Positions 1 to 8,879 of a DNA stretch of 64,000 nucleotides are shown here, piece after piece. The stretch is from Vibrio qingdaonensis (lineage in GTDB: Bacteria > Pseudomonadota > Gammaproteobacteria > Enterobacterales > Vibrionaceae): contig NZ_JAKRRY010000022.1 of the NCBI RefSeq assembly GCF_026191675.1, forward strand, positions 1 through 64,000, in the 5' to 3' direction. A model generated the notes under the pieces. That model searched no databases. It saw only the letters and a list, made by a program, of their open reading frames with translations, and was not told the origin of the DNA. How positions within the stretch are numbered: position 1 is the first letter of the stretch; every line of letters starts with the position of its first letter. Made by a program: the position numbers and the translations under genes.

Positions 1-269
1 CGAAGGCAGAAGAATGATTCACACTTATCAACTAATCTAAGCCGTACTGGCTTAAGCAAGAGCTGACAGTTTTGCCCTGGGGTTTAACCTTGGTTTATAA
101 GGTGTGGCTGATATACCTAAATAGTTATTGGACAGAAATATACCAGTCCCTTTGCTAACTTAGCTATTAATGAATAACTTCAGGTTTTGCAAAATAAAAG
201 GGGGCGAGCTAGCGCGATGGGTACCATTGAACTAGCTAAAATGTTTGATAATACCTCTAAGTCGAAGAC
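1..269. other. Left-edge region, no gene assigned
   Basis: No reading frame of useful length is visible. Two frames are open from the left edge for about 12 and 21 codons on the plus strand, so the tail of a gene outside the window is possible but cannot be identified. A short inverted repeat (TAAGTC-GAA-GACTTA, about 258-272) lies at the end of the minus-strand gene that follows and may be its transcript end, but it has no T-run. Confidence 0.3.
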
Positions 270-662
270 TTAATTAGTATAAGGCTGTTCGCAAGTTGGT
301 TGTTCTTCGAATGTAAAATAACTACACCTCTTTGAGTACCACATCGTATGATATTCAAAAGATACGCTCTCGTTGGCAATACTTGAGAGAGTAATGAAAA
401 AACCTGCCTTATCGCTCTTACCTAAATCTTCTGCCGTTGAGTCGATAAAGCAGAATTCTACATGCTTATTTTTAGATAAAACATTCAAGCAAGGCTTTTT
501 TGTCGGAATATAGGCAATAAGATCACCAACTTTACCTGTACGATTATCATAACTTTGCTTTAACTCTCTAATGTCTGAGCTAGAAGGAAGTTTTTCACTC
601 GCAAATGTTACGCTAGAAAAAGCAACAAGAACACAGAACATACTCTTATAAATGTTTTTCAC
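270..662 (-). CDS. Small secreted protein, candidate immunity protein
   Basis: A 130-residue protein with a clear Sec signal peptide (hydrophobic stretch, then a likely cleavage after AFSSVTFA), so it should act in the periplasm. There is no lipobox. The mature part has four cysteines in two close pairs, which suggests disulfides. Its start lies inside the end of the muramidase-like frame (17-bp overlap), so the two are probably translationally coupled. A small periplasmic protein placed directly after a cell-wall-cutting effector is the classic position of an immunity protein. That role is inferred from context; I do not recognise the family from sequence. Confidence 0.75.
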   Translation of the reverse strand: MKNIYKSMFCVLVAFSSVTFASEKLPSSSDIRELKQSYDNRTGKVGDLIAYIPTKKPCLNVLSKNKHVEFCFIDSTAEDLGKSDKAGFFITLSSIANESVSFEYHTMWYSKRCSYFTFEEQPTCEQPYTN

Positions 663-1653
663 GTCTTAGCCTCCTGTTCAAATCAACTCCAACCCACAAG
701 TTGTTGCTATTGAACATTATTTTTTTAAATTTAAGAATATCAAAATCAACTAAAGCAGGAACAAACCCTTCTCTTGTTCTTGGGCTGTTGTCCCCACGAT
801 AAGTCAAATCGACTAGGACCTCCTTAACATTAAGAGGTAAACTGGCCCAATCAACAACCCCAAATTTAGCTTGAACATCTGACTTCGTTAACAAAATACG
901 AGTCTTTTCTTCCATATACTCATAAACAGTATTAAACATTAAGTGTTGCTGCTTGCGTGTTAATGTAAGCTCATTGCTCTCCAAGCTTGAATTGTTAAGT
1001 AACTCTAGGGCGCTTTCTTTTTTCACACCTTCTACACTGAGTAACCAATCGGACAATTCTGACGTCAGTTCTGACACTTGAAATAGCTCTTTTAAGTGCA
1101 ATTTAGAAGGTGACTGCCCGGTTGCTCCTGTGGGTGGGTTCCCTGAATCCAAACCTCGCCCAATCGTAACGCCCGATTGACCAATCACTACCCCGTCTGA
1201 ATTATGAGGGACGTGGGCTTTTCTTGAGAAGTAAGCGGATGACTCAATATCATCGCCCTCATTATCAAAGGTAAATTGTCCCTTGGGCACAGTTAACCAT
1301 TTTTCATCCATAGCATCATCAATATATTGCCAATTTTCACTGACGCCCTCATCCAAAGCAAGAGCTGTGTTCTTATCTACAATCCCATCGACTTCACCAA
1401 TTTTATAAGTTTCATGCGTGTTATGCGTCGGTTCATAACCCTTCTGAAACTGTGTAATAGCGCTTTCTGTCGCTTTGCCAAAATCTCCGTCGGCCCCCGC
1501 AGGACCTAAATCGAAACCCAATTCAATCAATGCCTCTTGAACGACTTTGACTTCAAGACCTTTACTTCCATTACTAAGGGCCTCTCCATCACCAAAAGCC
1601 AATAACTCCAAGTTGTCCGATGTTGATAACGGCTCTGAACGAAGAATGAGCAA
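646..1653 (-). CDS. Peptidoglycan-binding plus pesticin/T4-lysozyme-like muramidase (C-terminal half of a split gene)
   Basis: Residues about 25-100 form a PG_binding_1-type domain (repeat with DGDFGKATESAITQFQ, then VDGIVDKNTALAL). Residues about 130-330 look like a pesticin/T4-lysozyme-type muramidase: a candidate catalytic Glu at 137 is followed by SGVTIGRGLD (Thr163, Asp169). The predicted role is cutting glycan strands of peptidoglycan. The only start is a TTG directly after an in-frame stop, with no ribosome binding site. The frame overlaps the LysM frame upstream by 65 bp, shifted by +1. Joining the two near residue 366 of the LysM part gives a natural LysM-PGB-muramidase protein of about 700 residues, so a frameshift is likely. 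No signal peptide is seen, consistent with delivery by a type VI system, but no T6SS gene is in the window. Confidence 0.7.
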   Translation of the reverse strand: MLILRSEPLSTSDNLELLAFGDGEALSNGSKGLEVKVVQEALIELGFDLGPAGADGDFGKATESAITQFQKGYEPTHNTHETYKIGEVDGIVDKNTALALDEGVSENWQYIDDAMDEKWLTVPKGQFTFDNEGDDIESSAYFSRKAHVPHNSDGVVIGQSGVTIGRGLDSGNPPTGATGQSPSKLHLKELFQVSELTSELSDWLLSVEGVKKESALELLNNSSLESNELTLTRKQQHLMFNTVYEYMEEKTRILLTKSDVQAKFGVVDWASLPLNVKEVLVDLTYRGDNSPRTREGFVPALVDFDILKFKKIMFNSNNLWVGVDLNRRLRREKHL

Positions 1654-2731
1654 ACACTATTTTTGATGTTGTCACGTCTTCAGCAGGCAAAGGAGAACGA
1701 GCGGAATATTGACCACTCGACTCTTTAGGTAATGTCACTTGAAGCTTATCACCAAGTGATAACGCAGAAGGGTCGGCATCATAGTGCGGGTTCATCCCTA
1801 ATAGGGACTTAGGCGAAAGATTATATAACGCAGCAATACTACTCCATGTTTCACGTTGATTCGTCTTAGAGTCAAGTTGACAGGTATGATACTCAGGTTC
1901 AAATTGTGTCATTTGGTCAACTTCAATGATAATTTCATCACCGACATTCACTCTATCTGGAGAGCCCTTGTACCTAGGGTTTAAAGTCAGTAATTCTTCG
2001 AGTGTTATTCCCTGTCTGTGCGCGACTTTAGACAGACTATCCCCACTCTTAATGATGTAAATGACTTTACCATCCTTCTCTTTCTCTTTTTCTAAAATCG
2101 GTGCTGTTCGAGTGGAAAACACCGTATCCATATCAAGAAGACAAGCGTATTCATCGAGCCACTTCGCCGAAATATCACCCAAAAGTAGGTCTTGTGAGAG
2201 TTTCTCTTTTTTATACAAAAGGTGTTGCCTGGCAATCACTTGATTGTCGATTTTATAAGGTAGTAAAATCGTAGATTGTGGTTTGGGTACGATGATTTCA
2301 TCGCTGAGCCCATCTTTAGTGGACTCTGTGACATTGAAACCCCACTTGTTATTACCCGCGATTTTGTACTCATGGATAAGTTCATCATCAATAAAGTGGT
2401 AGAAATACCCCTCTGTAGGCCAACCTAAACGCTCCCCAACTTGAACGGAAGGCTTAACAGGTATAAAGACATCACGATAAACGGCACTGCCTTTTTTGAC
2501 AGGAAGGACATTGTCATAGCTCAACGCTGTTTTCTTAGAGCCTACAAACTGATAGAGCAGAATCTTAGGCTCATTAACCAATATTGGAGTACTCAAGATG
2601 GTGCTGATGTTATCTGAACCCTTTGATTTAATCCAAGAATTGAAGGGGTTCTTTTCTTTGTTCGTTTCAGTTACAACAAACGAATCAATACTGAATGCTT
2701 TTACTTCATCGAGTGAACAAGCTAACGCCAC
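1589..2731 (-). CDS. LysM-domain protein (N-terminal half of a split effector gene)
   Basis: A 380-residue frame with an unassigned N-terminal region (about 1-210), one good LysM domain (about 223-270, starting YIIKSGDSLSKVA) and a second, degenerate LysM-like repeat (about 283-334, SSIAALYNLSPKSLLGMNP). LysM domains bind N-acetylglucosamine-containing glycans such as peptidoglycan. The listed start is a GTG with a poor ribosome binding site. The frame stays open upstream to the stop of the preceding gene and encodes a natural-looking extension (PPPTGDPQEVTLEYN), but that stretch has no ATG, GTG or TTG. The last about 15 residues look out of frame. The gene is therefore either decayed at two points or read by an unusual start and a frameshift. 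It lies between the 299-residue gene and the muramidase part. Confidence 0.6.
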   Translation of the reverse strand: MALACSLDEVKAFSIDSFVVTETNKEKNPFNSWIKSKGSDNISTILSTPILVNEPKILLYQFVGSKKTALSYDNVLPVKKGSAVYRDVFIPVKPSVQVGERLGWPTEGYFYHFIDDELIHEYKIAGNNKWGFNVTESTKDGLSDEIIVPKPQSTILLPYKIDNQVIARQHLLYKKEKLSQDLLLGDISAKWLDEYACLLDMDTVFSTRTAPILEKEKEKDGKVIYIIKSGDSLSKVAHRQGITLEELLTLNPRYKGSPDRVNVGDEIIIEVDQMTQFEPEYHTCQLDSKTNQRETWSSIAALYNLSPKSLLGMNPHYDADPSALSLGDKLQVTLPKESSGQYSARSPLPAEDVTTSKIVFAHSSFRAVINIGQLGVIGFW

Positions 2732-2785
2732 ATTGTATTCTAAGGTAACTTCTTGAGGGTCACCCGTTGGCGGGGGGTGAAAAAA

Positions 2786-2802
2786 GGAGGATAATATCCT
2801 CC
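2786..2802 (-). terminator. Hairpin with T-run between the 299-aa gene and the LysM frame
   Basis: On the minus strand GGAGGAT pairs with ATCCTCC around a 3-base loop and is followed by six T. It sits 17 bases after the stop of the upstream gene, so it can act as a weak intrinsic terminator. The same stem contains the only good Shine-Dalgarno sequence (GGAGG) for the LysM frame, so it might instead hide a ribosome binding site. Confidence 0.45.
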
Positions 2803-2818
2803 CTCGTTCTAAACAACC

Positions 2819-3718
2819 TTAAATCACCACCAAATTATCTATTACGCGCTCAAATAACCACTTATGATGGTGTTCATTAAAATCCGTGATGAACTGCCCT
2901 TGATTAACACTAATTAAGCGCTGAGCGTAGCTCTCTTCAACGCTTTCTTTTATGAAGTCACCATAAGCTTTCATATTGTACTTGCCGACCATGGAGTGGT
3001 AAGCCAAATGAATTGTACGCTCGTCACAAAAGGTCAAGTAAGCCTTGCGTCCACGACGACAAACAAAGATCCACTTCTTGAAGCTACGCCCGACATATCC
3101 CACGATAACCTCATCATCAGAACGAAGATTGTCAACGAAATCAATTGAGCTGAGAACTTGAGCCTCGTTGATTGAGATTTGCGTCAACTCAGCTATTCTG
3201 TCCCACTCCTTTGCTTTATAAATAGACTTAGAGTAGGTTTCATAAGCTTCATTATTCACCGATGTAAACTCATGCCAATGAGGGAGCAGCGACTTAACAC
3301 CCTTCGCCTTAATCACAGTTACAGTTAAGAGCGGGGTTTGTTGAAAAACCTGCGTATATAGACGTTTCGTGCAGTAAAACAGGCGATCGCCAAAACCCAG
3401 ATAAACAAGCGTTCGGATCATCGAGAGAACTTCGCTTTCTCTCGGAGAGCGATTGATCGACATCGAGTGCTTATCAAACAACTCTATATGCCCATCACTG
3501 TATTCAATGAGGTAAGCCAGCTCTTGCTCTTGTGGCGACCCCTCAGGGTTGGCATGAACAGCAATTGTAAAGGCTTGGAGATGAGAGTCGTTATCAAAGT
3601 TTGCCTTGATAGAGCGTACGATCTCAGTTTGATTTGTACTAGTAGAACCGTATGATTCATGGCGCACGATAGTACAATTGGCGCGAGGTAGCACTTCCTC
3701 TGGAGCTAGAATAGTCAT
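2819..3718 (-). CDS. Uncharacterised 299-aa protein at the head of the effector block
   Basis: I do not recognise this protein. It has no signal peptide or membrane segment and is rich in charged and aromatic residues, with a Gly/Arg-rich core (GYVGRSFKKWIFVCRRGRK, about 207-225). The start is well supported: AAGAGGAAAT lies just upstream of the ATG. It is the first gene of a minus-strand block that continues with the LysM, muramidase and small secreted protein frames. By position it could be an adaptor, chaperone or accessory factor for the effector, but the sequence does not show this. The stop is in the same frame as the LysM part, with 29 sense codons between the stop and the LysM GTG. 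Confidence 0.75.
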   Translation of the reverse strand: MTILAPEEVLPRANCTIVRHESYGSTSTNQTEIVRSIKANFDNDSHLQAFTIAVHANPEGSPQEQELAYLIEYSDGHIELFDKHSMSINRSPRESEVLSMIRTLVYLGFGDRLFYCTKRLYTQVFQQTPLLTVTVIKAKGVKSLLPHWHEFTSVNNEAYETYSKSIYKAKEWDRIAELTQISINEAQVLSSIDFVDNLRSDDEVIVGYVGRSFKKWIFVCRRGRKAYLTFCDERTIHLAYHSMVGKYNMKAYGDFIKESVEESYAQRLISVNQGQFITDFNEHHHKWLFERVIDNLVVI

Positions 3719-4120
3719 TTAGTATTTCCTCTTAAGTTCCCTACAGAACCTCAAAAAAATTGTGTATTGGCAAAACCCTGAGATACTCAGAACTTCGCCT
3801 TGTGGCACGATGACACCGCCATCGCTCACTAATTAGACTATTGGTTTATTTCATATTCTGCAATACTCGTTTATAGAAAACTCATTGCATTTATCGTACT
3901 ACTGTCCCAAAGCGAGCAAAATCAATGACCGTGGCTAAACCGTTAAGTCGCTTCTGTCCCAAAGCATGGCGGCATAACACGTCTCTGGAAAAAAGCTTCT
4001 TAGCTAAAATGACTTAGTGGCATCAGTTCAAGTAAGAAAAAGTATCTTAAACCTTCTGCCCAGCAATAGCTGTAAGGCCTGAAGCCTTTACTGGTAAGAT
4101 GGATTTATATTAAACAATGG

Positions 4121-4381
4121 TTGCTGGGTACAAGACGTAGCCGACCAAACTCCATAGTGAGAACATCACGACTAACATTTTTCCTGATCTTGCTTTTAAC
4201 CACTGCAGCATGCTTCATTCCTTACAATCTGATCTTATTAAGCTCATCAAATGCCGATTATGAATCGGTGTTTTATTCGAGCGCAAGATTAAACGCGAAA
4301 TTTCGTCACGCAGACTTTTCATGTGGTTTGGTAATTTATAGCAAGTTAATTGAAGGTAAGGCCATCTCCATAGCTAGATAA
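4121..4381 (+). CDS. Doubtful small ORF with hydrophobic segment
   Basis: An 86-codon frame starting at TTG with no good ribosome binding site. Residues about 17-34 are hydrophobic and end in TTAAC, somewhat like a signal or lipobox. It lies alone between two minus-strand genes and its end approaches the terminator at 4385-4423. Most likely fortuitous; listed because nothing else occupies the interval. Confidence 0.15.
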   Translation: MLGTRRSRPNSIVRTSRLTFFLILLLTTAACFIPYNLILLSSSNADYESVFYSSARLNAKFRHADFSCGLVIYSKLIEGKAISIAR

Positions 4382-4384
4382 TAA

Positions 4385-4423
4385 GATAAAAAAGCCTCTT
4401 TAACCTTATACAGCTAAAGAGGC
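4385..4423 (-). terminator. Intrinsic terminator of the Sel1/RCC1-like gene
   Basis: On the minus strand GCCTCTTTA (plus 4415-4423, reverse-complemented) pairs with TAAAGAGGC (plus 4394-4402) and a run of six T follows. It is 22 bases after the stop of the 4446-6947 gene. Confidence 0.85.
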
Positions 4424-4445
4424 CCTTACCATGCAAAGAAACAGC

Positions 4446-6947
4446 CTAGTTCAAATATGCCATTGTTTCATTTGAAGTAATGAATAACGTTTCTTTGCCA
4501 ATATTACGTACCGATTTTAATTCTAACTTTTGATGATTTTGTTTTATGTAATAGAGTTTATCATCCGTATCAACCAGTAGTGTTCGCAATCTACCGTAGA
4601 CAATCACTTGTTCTAGCTTTTTCCAGCGCTTATTTTTATCAAGCGTCGGTACTAAATCATCGGTATTTTGATTCATAACGATCGATTGTAAAGTCAATTG
4701 CCCTTGTTCATCAAGCATTGCAAAAGTGTCAAAAGTACCTTCAACTTTCATCACTCGAGCCTTGTTATGAGCAATTACTACTGGTGAAGCGCCGCCACCT
4801 AAATCCCAACAATCGACATCACCGTTGCGACTCAACGCACAAAAGCGGTCACTATCAGGGCTCGCCGCCAGTGCTTGATACTCGCCTTGAATTTCACCAC
4901 CAAAATGATAAGCCATTGGTCCCCAAAGCAAAATATCCCCTGAGCTATCTAAAGCGAGGAAATGGCTTTGCACGGGCGCGATATCGACAATATTCGCTTG
5001 TAAACGACGATAAACTTTGAGTTCATCATCAAGGCTTTGATAGGCTGAATCTTCAAAATTAGATGCCGCAAGAATAGGACTGCCACCAGCCATTGCACCG
5101 CCCCAAGTGACAACACTTCCATCATCAAATAGAGCAGCTGAAGCCGCGTCGTTATGAACTAGCTTTTTCGCCCCTTCTTGCTCAAGTCGAGTCAATATGC
5201 TTGGTTCAGGACGACATCCCCCTTTCAAGCGGTGGATTAAAAGATGATCCCCTGTCGCACGATTAAATAAGTATCCACAATGGCTTTGTTGCACACTTTG
5301 ATTATTAGCCAATAATTTAAACGGTAGTTTCTCGGGCGGATTCCAAGCTCCATCCACGGCTAAACGCCCATCTTTATGCCTCCTTGGCACTTTCATATCA
5401 CCACGGTTATAAGCCTCTATTTGCGGTACATCAGGGGCTTCAGCGACAATCCTCCATGGTGATAATGAGTATTCACGAAAGCGAACACGCTTAAGTTGGT
5501 TAAGTAAGCGGTTATGTTCTAAATAATAATTTGGCTCATCATGCTGAGCGTTCAACTCTTGATAACGCTTTTTCAGATCACCGCCAAATTGTTTCGTATA
5601 TTGAATGGCATCCTCACGTACTTCAGGACGTCCGCTATCAGCTAAGACATTAACGTCATCTTTAAATCGGTTAGAAAACCCGTTTCTGCTCTTCCAATAG
5701 CTAGAAGCTTCATACCACTGCTCTTTCCTCGCGTGCAAAGCCAACTCAAACTGACTATACCTGTCTTGAAAAGCTGCGGCTTCTTGACGCCAAATAATCG
5801 CTTGCTCTTTATCACCCGACTCATTTGCTCTATCCATCAACCATAGCATTGCAGTTACATTGCCTTTAATTGCTGCTTGGTAGATTTTAGCGCGAGTATC
5901 GGGTAAATCTTGGGCTTGTTTAAGTGCCGTTTCAAGCAAAGCGTTGGCATCACCTTCACTCATCGCACTTTGTAAATATGCTTCAGCGTTTTCGGGCTCA
6001 CTTTTTTCAAGCAGCACTGACAATTGATACTTACATTCAGCGTCACACGATCCAACTATGTCGGCTTGACTTAGTAACGTCAAAGCAGAGTCAGATTCAC
6101 CGCCATTAATCATCACATATGCGAGTTCTGTAAACGCGCGTAGCTCACCCGTCTGAGCGGCAGAGAACAACAATGATTTCATCTGCTCGCTATCGTCTTT
6201 ATTGAAAAAAGAATTTCCTTGTTGAGCAAATAAAAGATCACCACGAGCGAATAACGCAGGTCCGTAGTTACCAGCCTTTTCAAACCAAGTGTTAGCCTCA
6301 TTTAGATCTGGAGTCAACATACTAATGCCATGCTGAAACTGTAATCCCATGCGGTAACTTGCTATCGCATCGCCTTGCAATGCGGCTGGTTTAACCCATT
6401 CATTAACACAATGCTGGCTTAGATATAAAGCGTCCTCTTGAAGACACATATCCAAATGCATTTGCGGCGGCACTTCAGTCGTGTTAGCCCATTGCATCGC
6501 AGCTTTTAAATCTTGAGGCAACCCATAGTTGCCCGTTCGATAACCTTCCGCTAAATACATTCGAGATTGTCTAATATCGGCTTTTGCGGCTTGCCATAAA
6601 TATGGTGACGCTTTGCTTGGGTCTGATTGACTTGACCAACCTTGGAGATGACCTAAAAATGCACTGTAAGCTGAATAGGCATCGCCTAATTGTGCGCTCA
6701 ATTCAAACATTGCCAACGCACGATCTTTATTCGGCGACTCTAGCCCCTCACCCGTGTAATAGAATTGTGCCAATGCCCCTGCACTCCAAGCGGTATGCTT
6801 GGTGATAGATTCAGCCAGCGCAAGTCGCTGCTCAGCACTAAGCTTCGGCTGTTGTAATTCATTTTGAAATTCTGATAATGGATCGGCAGCTAAACTTGGA
6901 CTACCAGCAAGCGCTGCAATTATAGGGAAAATAGAAAAATACCGCAC
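4446..6947 (-). CDS. Secreted Sel1-repeat / RCC1-like repeat protein
   Basis: An 833-residue protein with a Sec signal peptide (cleavage near SPSLAA). The first half (about 35-410) carries Sel1/TPR-like helical repeats (for example ALAMFELSAQLGDAYSAY and ANTWFEKAGNYGPALFARG), a fold used for protein-protein contacts. The last third (about 600-800) has RCC1-like blades (SGDILLWGP, NGDVDCWDLG), which form a beta-propeller. The combined protein is predicted to be periplasmic or surface-exposed. The start is a GTG with AGG upstream. It is a single-gene unit closed by the terminator at 4385-4423. No function can be given beyond a scaffold or binding role. Confidence 0.85.
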   Translation of the reverse strand: MRYFSIFPIIAALAGSPSLAADPLSEFQNELQQPKLSAEQRLALAESITKHTAWSAGALAQFYYTGEGLESPNKDRALAMFELSAQLGDAYSAYSAFLGHLQGWSSQSDPSKASPYLWQAAKADIRQSRMYLAEGYRTGNYGLPQDLKAAMQWANTTEVPPQMHLDMCLQEDALYLSQHCVNEWVKPAALQGDAIASYRMGLQFQHGISMLTPDLNEANTWFEKAGNYGPALFARGDLLFAQQGNSFFNKDDSEQMKSLLFSAAQTGELRAFTELAYVMINGGESDSALTLLSQADIVGSCDAECKYQLSVLLEKSEPENAEAYLQSAMSEGDANALLETALKQAQDLPDTRAKIYQAAIKGNVTAMLWLMDRANESGDKEQAIIWRQEAAAFQDRYSQFELALHARKEQWYEASSYWKSRNGFSNRFKDDVNVLADSGRPEVREDAIQYTKQFGGDLKKRYQELNAQHDEPNYYLEHNRLLNQLKRVRFREYSLSPWRIVAEAPDVPQIEAYNRGDMKVPRRHKDGRLAVDGAWNPPEKLPFKLLANNQSVQQSHCGYLFNRATGDHLLIHRLKGGCRPEPSILTRLEQEGAKKLVHNDAASAALFDDGSVVTWGGAMAGGSPILAASNFEDSAYQSLDDELKVYRRLQANIVDIAPVQSHFLALDSSGDILLWGPMAYHFGGEIQGEYQALAASPDSDRFCALSRNGDVDCWDLGGGASPVVIAHNKARVMKVEGTFDTFAMLDEQGQLTLQSIVMNQNTDDLVPTLDKNKRWKKLEQVIVYGRLRTLLVDTDDKLYYIKQNHQKLELKSVRNIGKETLFITSNETMAYLN

Positions 6948-7543
6948 AAGATAAACCTATAAATCAAACAAATAAAGGCGAAAACTTACCACCTAAAGCG
7001 CTGAAATAAAATAATTAAATTTAATTATGAGCAGCGTTTTAGTCAGCGCAAAGCAAGCGAAAAAATTTCATCACATATTATTTCACAATGCTGTCTAGTA
7101 TATGAGGTGATTATATGCCTCTCTAAATCGGATTAGTTTTGGTAGGGAAAACGCACGTTACGAAATTTTATAGAGTATTTGATCTAAGCGATTTCGGGGC
7201 AAAACCAAGTACAGCCTATCCAGTAGAGTGGCATTTATAAGACATAGAGCCGAGGGGGGAAATAGGTAGCGCCGTATCGAATGAGAACCCAAAATAGGAT
7301 ACTCAAACGCTACTTATACCACGCTAACCAAACAGTAGCGCTTTTATCAAAAATATTGCCCAGATTTGCAGGGCAATGTATTCCAGTTTTATCAATAACT
7401 CCATGTCGTACTCCCTCTTCCTTGGGGTACTTTAGTTATATCAATTTCATTCAGCTATCACAGTGAATTATCTTCATGAACACAATGGGGAGTTTACCTC
7501 CCCTCATGATTGTGTCATTAAAGCTTAGCGATATCGTCGCTCT
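6948..7543. other. Intergenic region of about 0.6 kb
   Basis: It contains the promoter region of the Sel1/RCC1 gene (AT-rich around 7000-7030) and the end of the hydrolase gene. A short stem (GGGGAG-TTTAC-CTCCCC, 7489-7505) lies 39 bases beyond the hydrolase stop but has no T-run. A 61-codon plus-strand frame (7281-7466) has no supporting features and is treated as noise. Confidence 0.4.
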
Positions 7544-8320
7544 TTATGAGGCGTCAAACGTTCCGGTTGAGATAAAGCTTAGGATAAGGCGAGTCACGTA
7601 AGGATCTCGTCTTAGCTTGTCATGTTTAATGTCCACTTCAACAAAATCTTTCATGCCTTCTAATTTGGTCGACTCAACCGACACTAGCCCATCGTTGGAG
7701 TTATCAAACATACCGCTAAAAACAGGGTAGCTCTGTGTCCCGGCAATCACACCAAATTCATAGTTTGGTTGCGGCAGGCTATTTGGAAAACTGTTTGGAT
7801 CCGTGGTCAATGACGTGGCCGTTTCTCCTAATAGTGACAATAAGCCGTTGTTCACAAAATAATCGGCGACATCGCTACCATGATTAGGCGTTCCTAAAAA
7901 TACCACCTCTCCCATCTCTTTAGACGACACAAAGTCGGGGTGATTAGCTAGATATGAGCGAATCACAAGCCCACCTAATGAGTGACCCACAAAGTGTGTT
8001 TTTGATTGATTAGTGTGAACAAAATCCGCTTCTTCAAACTGGCTAAGACAGTTTGAAATGGCACTGGCACTTTCACCCAGTGTGTTATCAATGGATTGGC
8101 GAAGTGTTGGATAATCAACCACGCAAACTTGATAGCCCTGCTTCGAGATTAGGTCTGACATGGTTTGCATTGACCACGCACTGCGACCGAGTCCATGAAC
8201 AATGACGACCTGCTGGCTTTGATGGTTCGATAATTCACTTTCTGTTGGCTCTGCATCGGGTTTACTGCACCCAAATAAGGTCAATGCAGCGCCTAACATC
8301 ACAACAACTTTCCACTTCAT
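7544..8320 (-). CDS. Alpha/beta hydrolase (lipase-like) lipoprotein
   Basis: A lipoprotein: the lipobox LTLFGC follows a short hydrophobic stretch, so the mature protein is anchored by the Cys. It has the alpha/beta-hydrolase pattern of triacylglycerol lipases and PGAP1-like enzymes: an oxyanion HGLG segment, the nucleophile elbow GHSLGG, and GTPNHGSD downstream; an Asp (NDG, before SVES) and His (IKHD) are plausible triad members. It should hydrolyse an ester or lipid in the periplasm or outer membrane; the substrate is unknown. I start it at the ATG at 8320 because GGAGGT lies 5 bases upstream; a longer frame to 8347 has no such site. It stands alone between intergenic regions. Confidence 0.85.
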   Translation of the reverse strand: MKWKVVVMLGAALTLFGCSKPDAEPTESELSNHQSQQVVIVHGLGRSAWSMQTMSDLISKQGYQVCVVDYPTLRQSIDNTLGESASAISNCLSQFEEADFVHTNQSKTHFVGHSLGGLVIRSYLANHPDFVSSKEMGEVVFLGTPNHGSDVADYFVNNGLLSLLGETATSLTTDPNSFPNSLPQPNYEFGVIAGTQSYPVFSGMFDNSNDGLVSVESTKLEGMKDFVEVDIKHDKLRRDPYVTRLILSFISTGTFDAS

Positions 8321-8879
8321 ACTGTACCTCCGCGTTGATCCAAGCATATCAAAGTGGTACTACCACGACTAGATAAACAAGACGCGATCTTAATTCAAAA
8401 TAATCAGAATTAAGTCAGAAATCTGATATAGAAAAATTTGGTTCAATTTTTAGATAACATTCAGATACATAACCATGACAACCGTTCAGATAAGTCACTT
8501 GCCCATTTTCTTGGTCTCTCTACCTCACTTGTGACACCAAACATGAATGATCACAGCACGCTTTCTATCAATAACATCCCGCCATTTCTTGAGCTTAGCG
8601 ATATAACTTACTGAGAACATGACTCCATGATTGCAATGTCCTACTAATTCGTCGTTGCCGACAAATGCCACATTACATCAACAAAACATGACATCACTCG
8701 CACGACTCATTCACCAAATCAATATGAGCATGGTTTGATATTAATTCCATATTCACTACCTTACTCATGAGTGCACTCAATTAATTCACACTTTTGCCGC
8801 CTAACAACGTTAATCGTCACAGATAGCCGTGACGTTATCCGCGCGTCATTGCGCGGCTGGAATTAAACGAGGATATGCC
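8321..8879. other. Divergent intergenic region of about 0.55 kb
   Basis: It separates the minus-strand hydrolase from the plus-strand polysaccharide-active protein and must contain both promoters. AT-rich stretches are present near 8390-8460 and 8730-8790. I see no hairpin, RNA gene or clear operator. Confidence 0.35.

Larger units (their letters stand above)
3719..4445. other. Intergenic region of about 0.7 kb
   Basis: It holds the promoter region of the minus-strand effector block (right of 3718) and, at its far end, the terminator of the Sel1/RCC1 gene. A 12-bp direct repeat, CTGTCCCAAAGC, occurs at 3902-3913 and 3954-3965. An 8-bp inverted repeat (CCCAGCAA near 4059, TTGCTGGG near 4119) brackets a smaller hairpin (AAGGC-CTGAA-GCCTT). 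One weak reading frame is listed separately. No convincing gene is seen. Confidence 0.4.

Noticed and set aside
3900..4130. Possible integron attC-like site (short inverted repeats and GTTAAGT-like core)
   Set aside because: The paired core sites and bulged stem of a real attC site could not be aligned; only short unrelated repeats are present.
7281..7466. 61-codon plus-strand frame between the Sel1/RCC1 and hydrolase genes
   Set aside because: No ribosome binding site, no recognisable domain, isolated.
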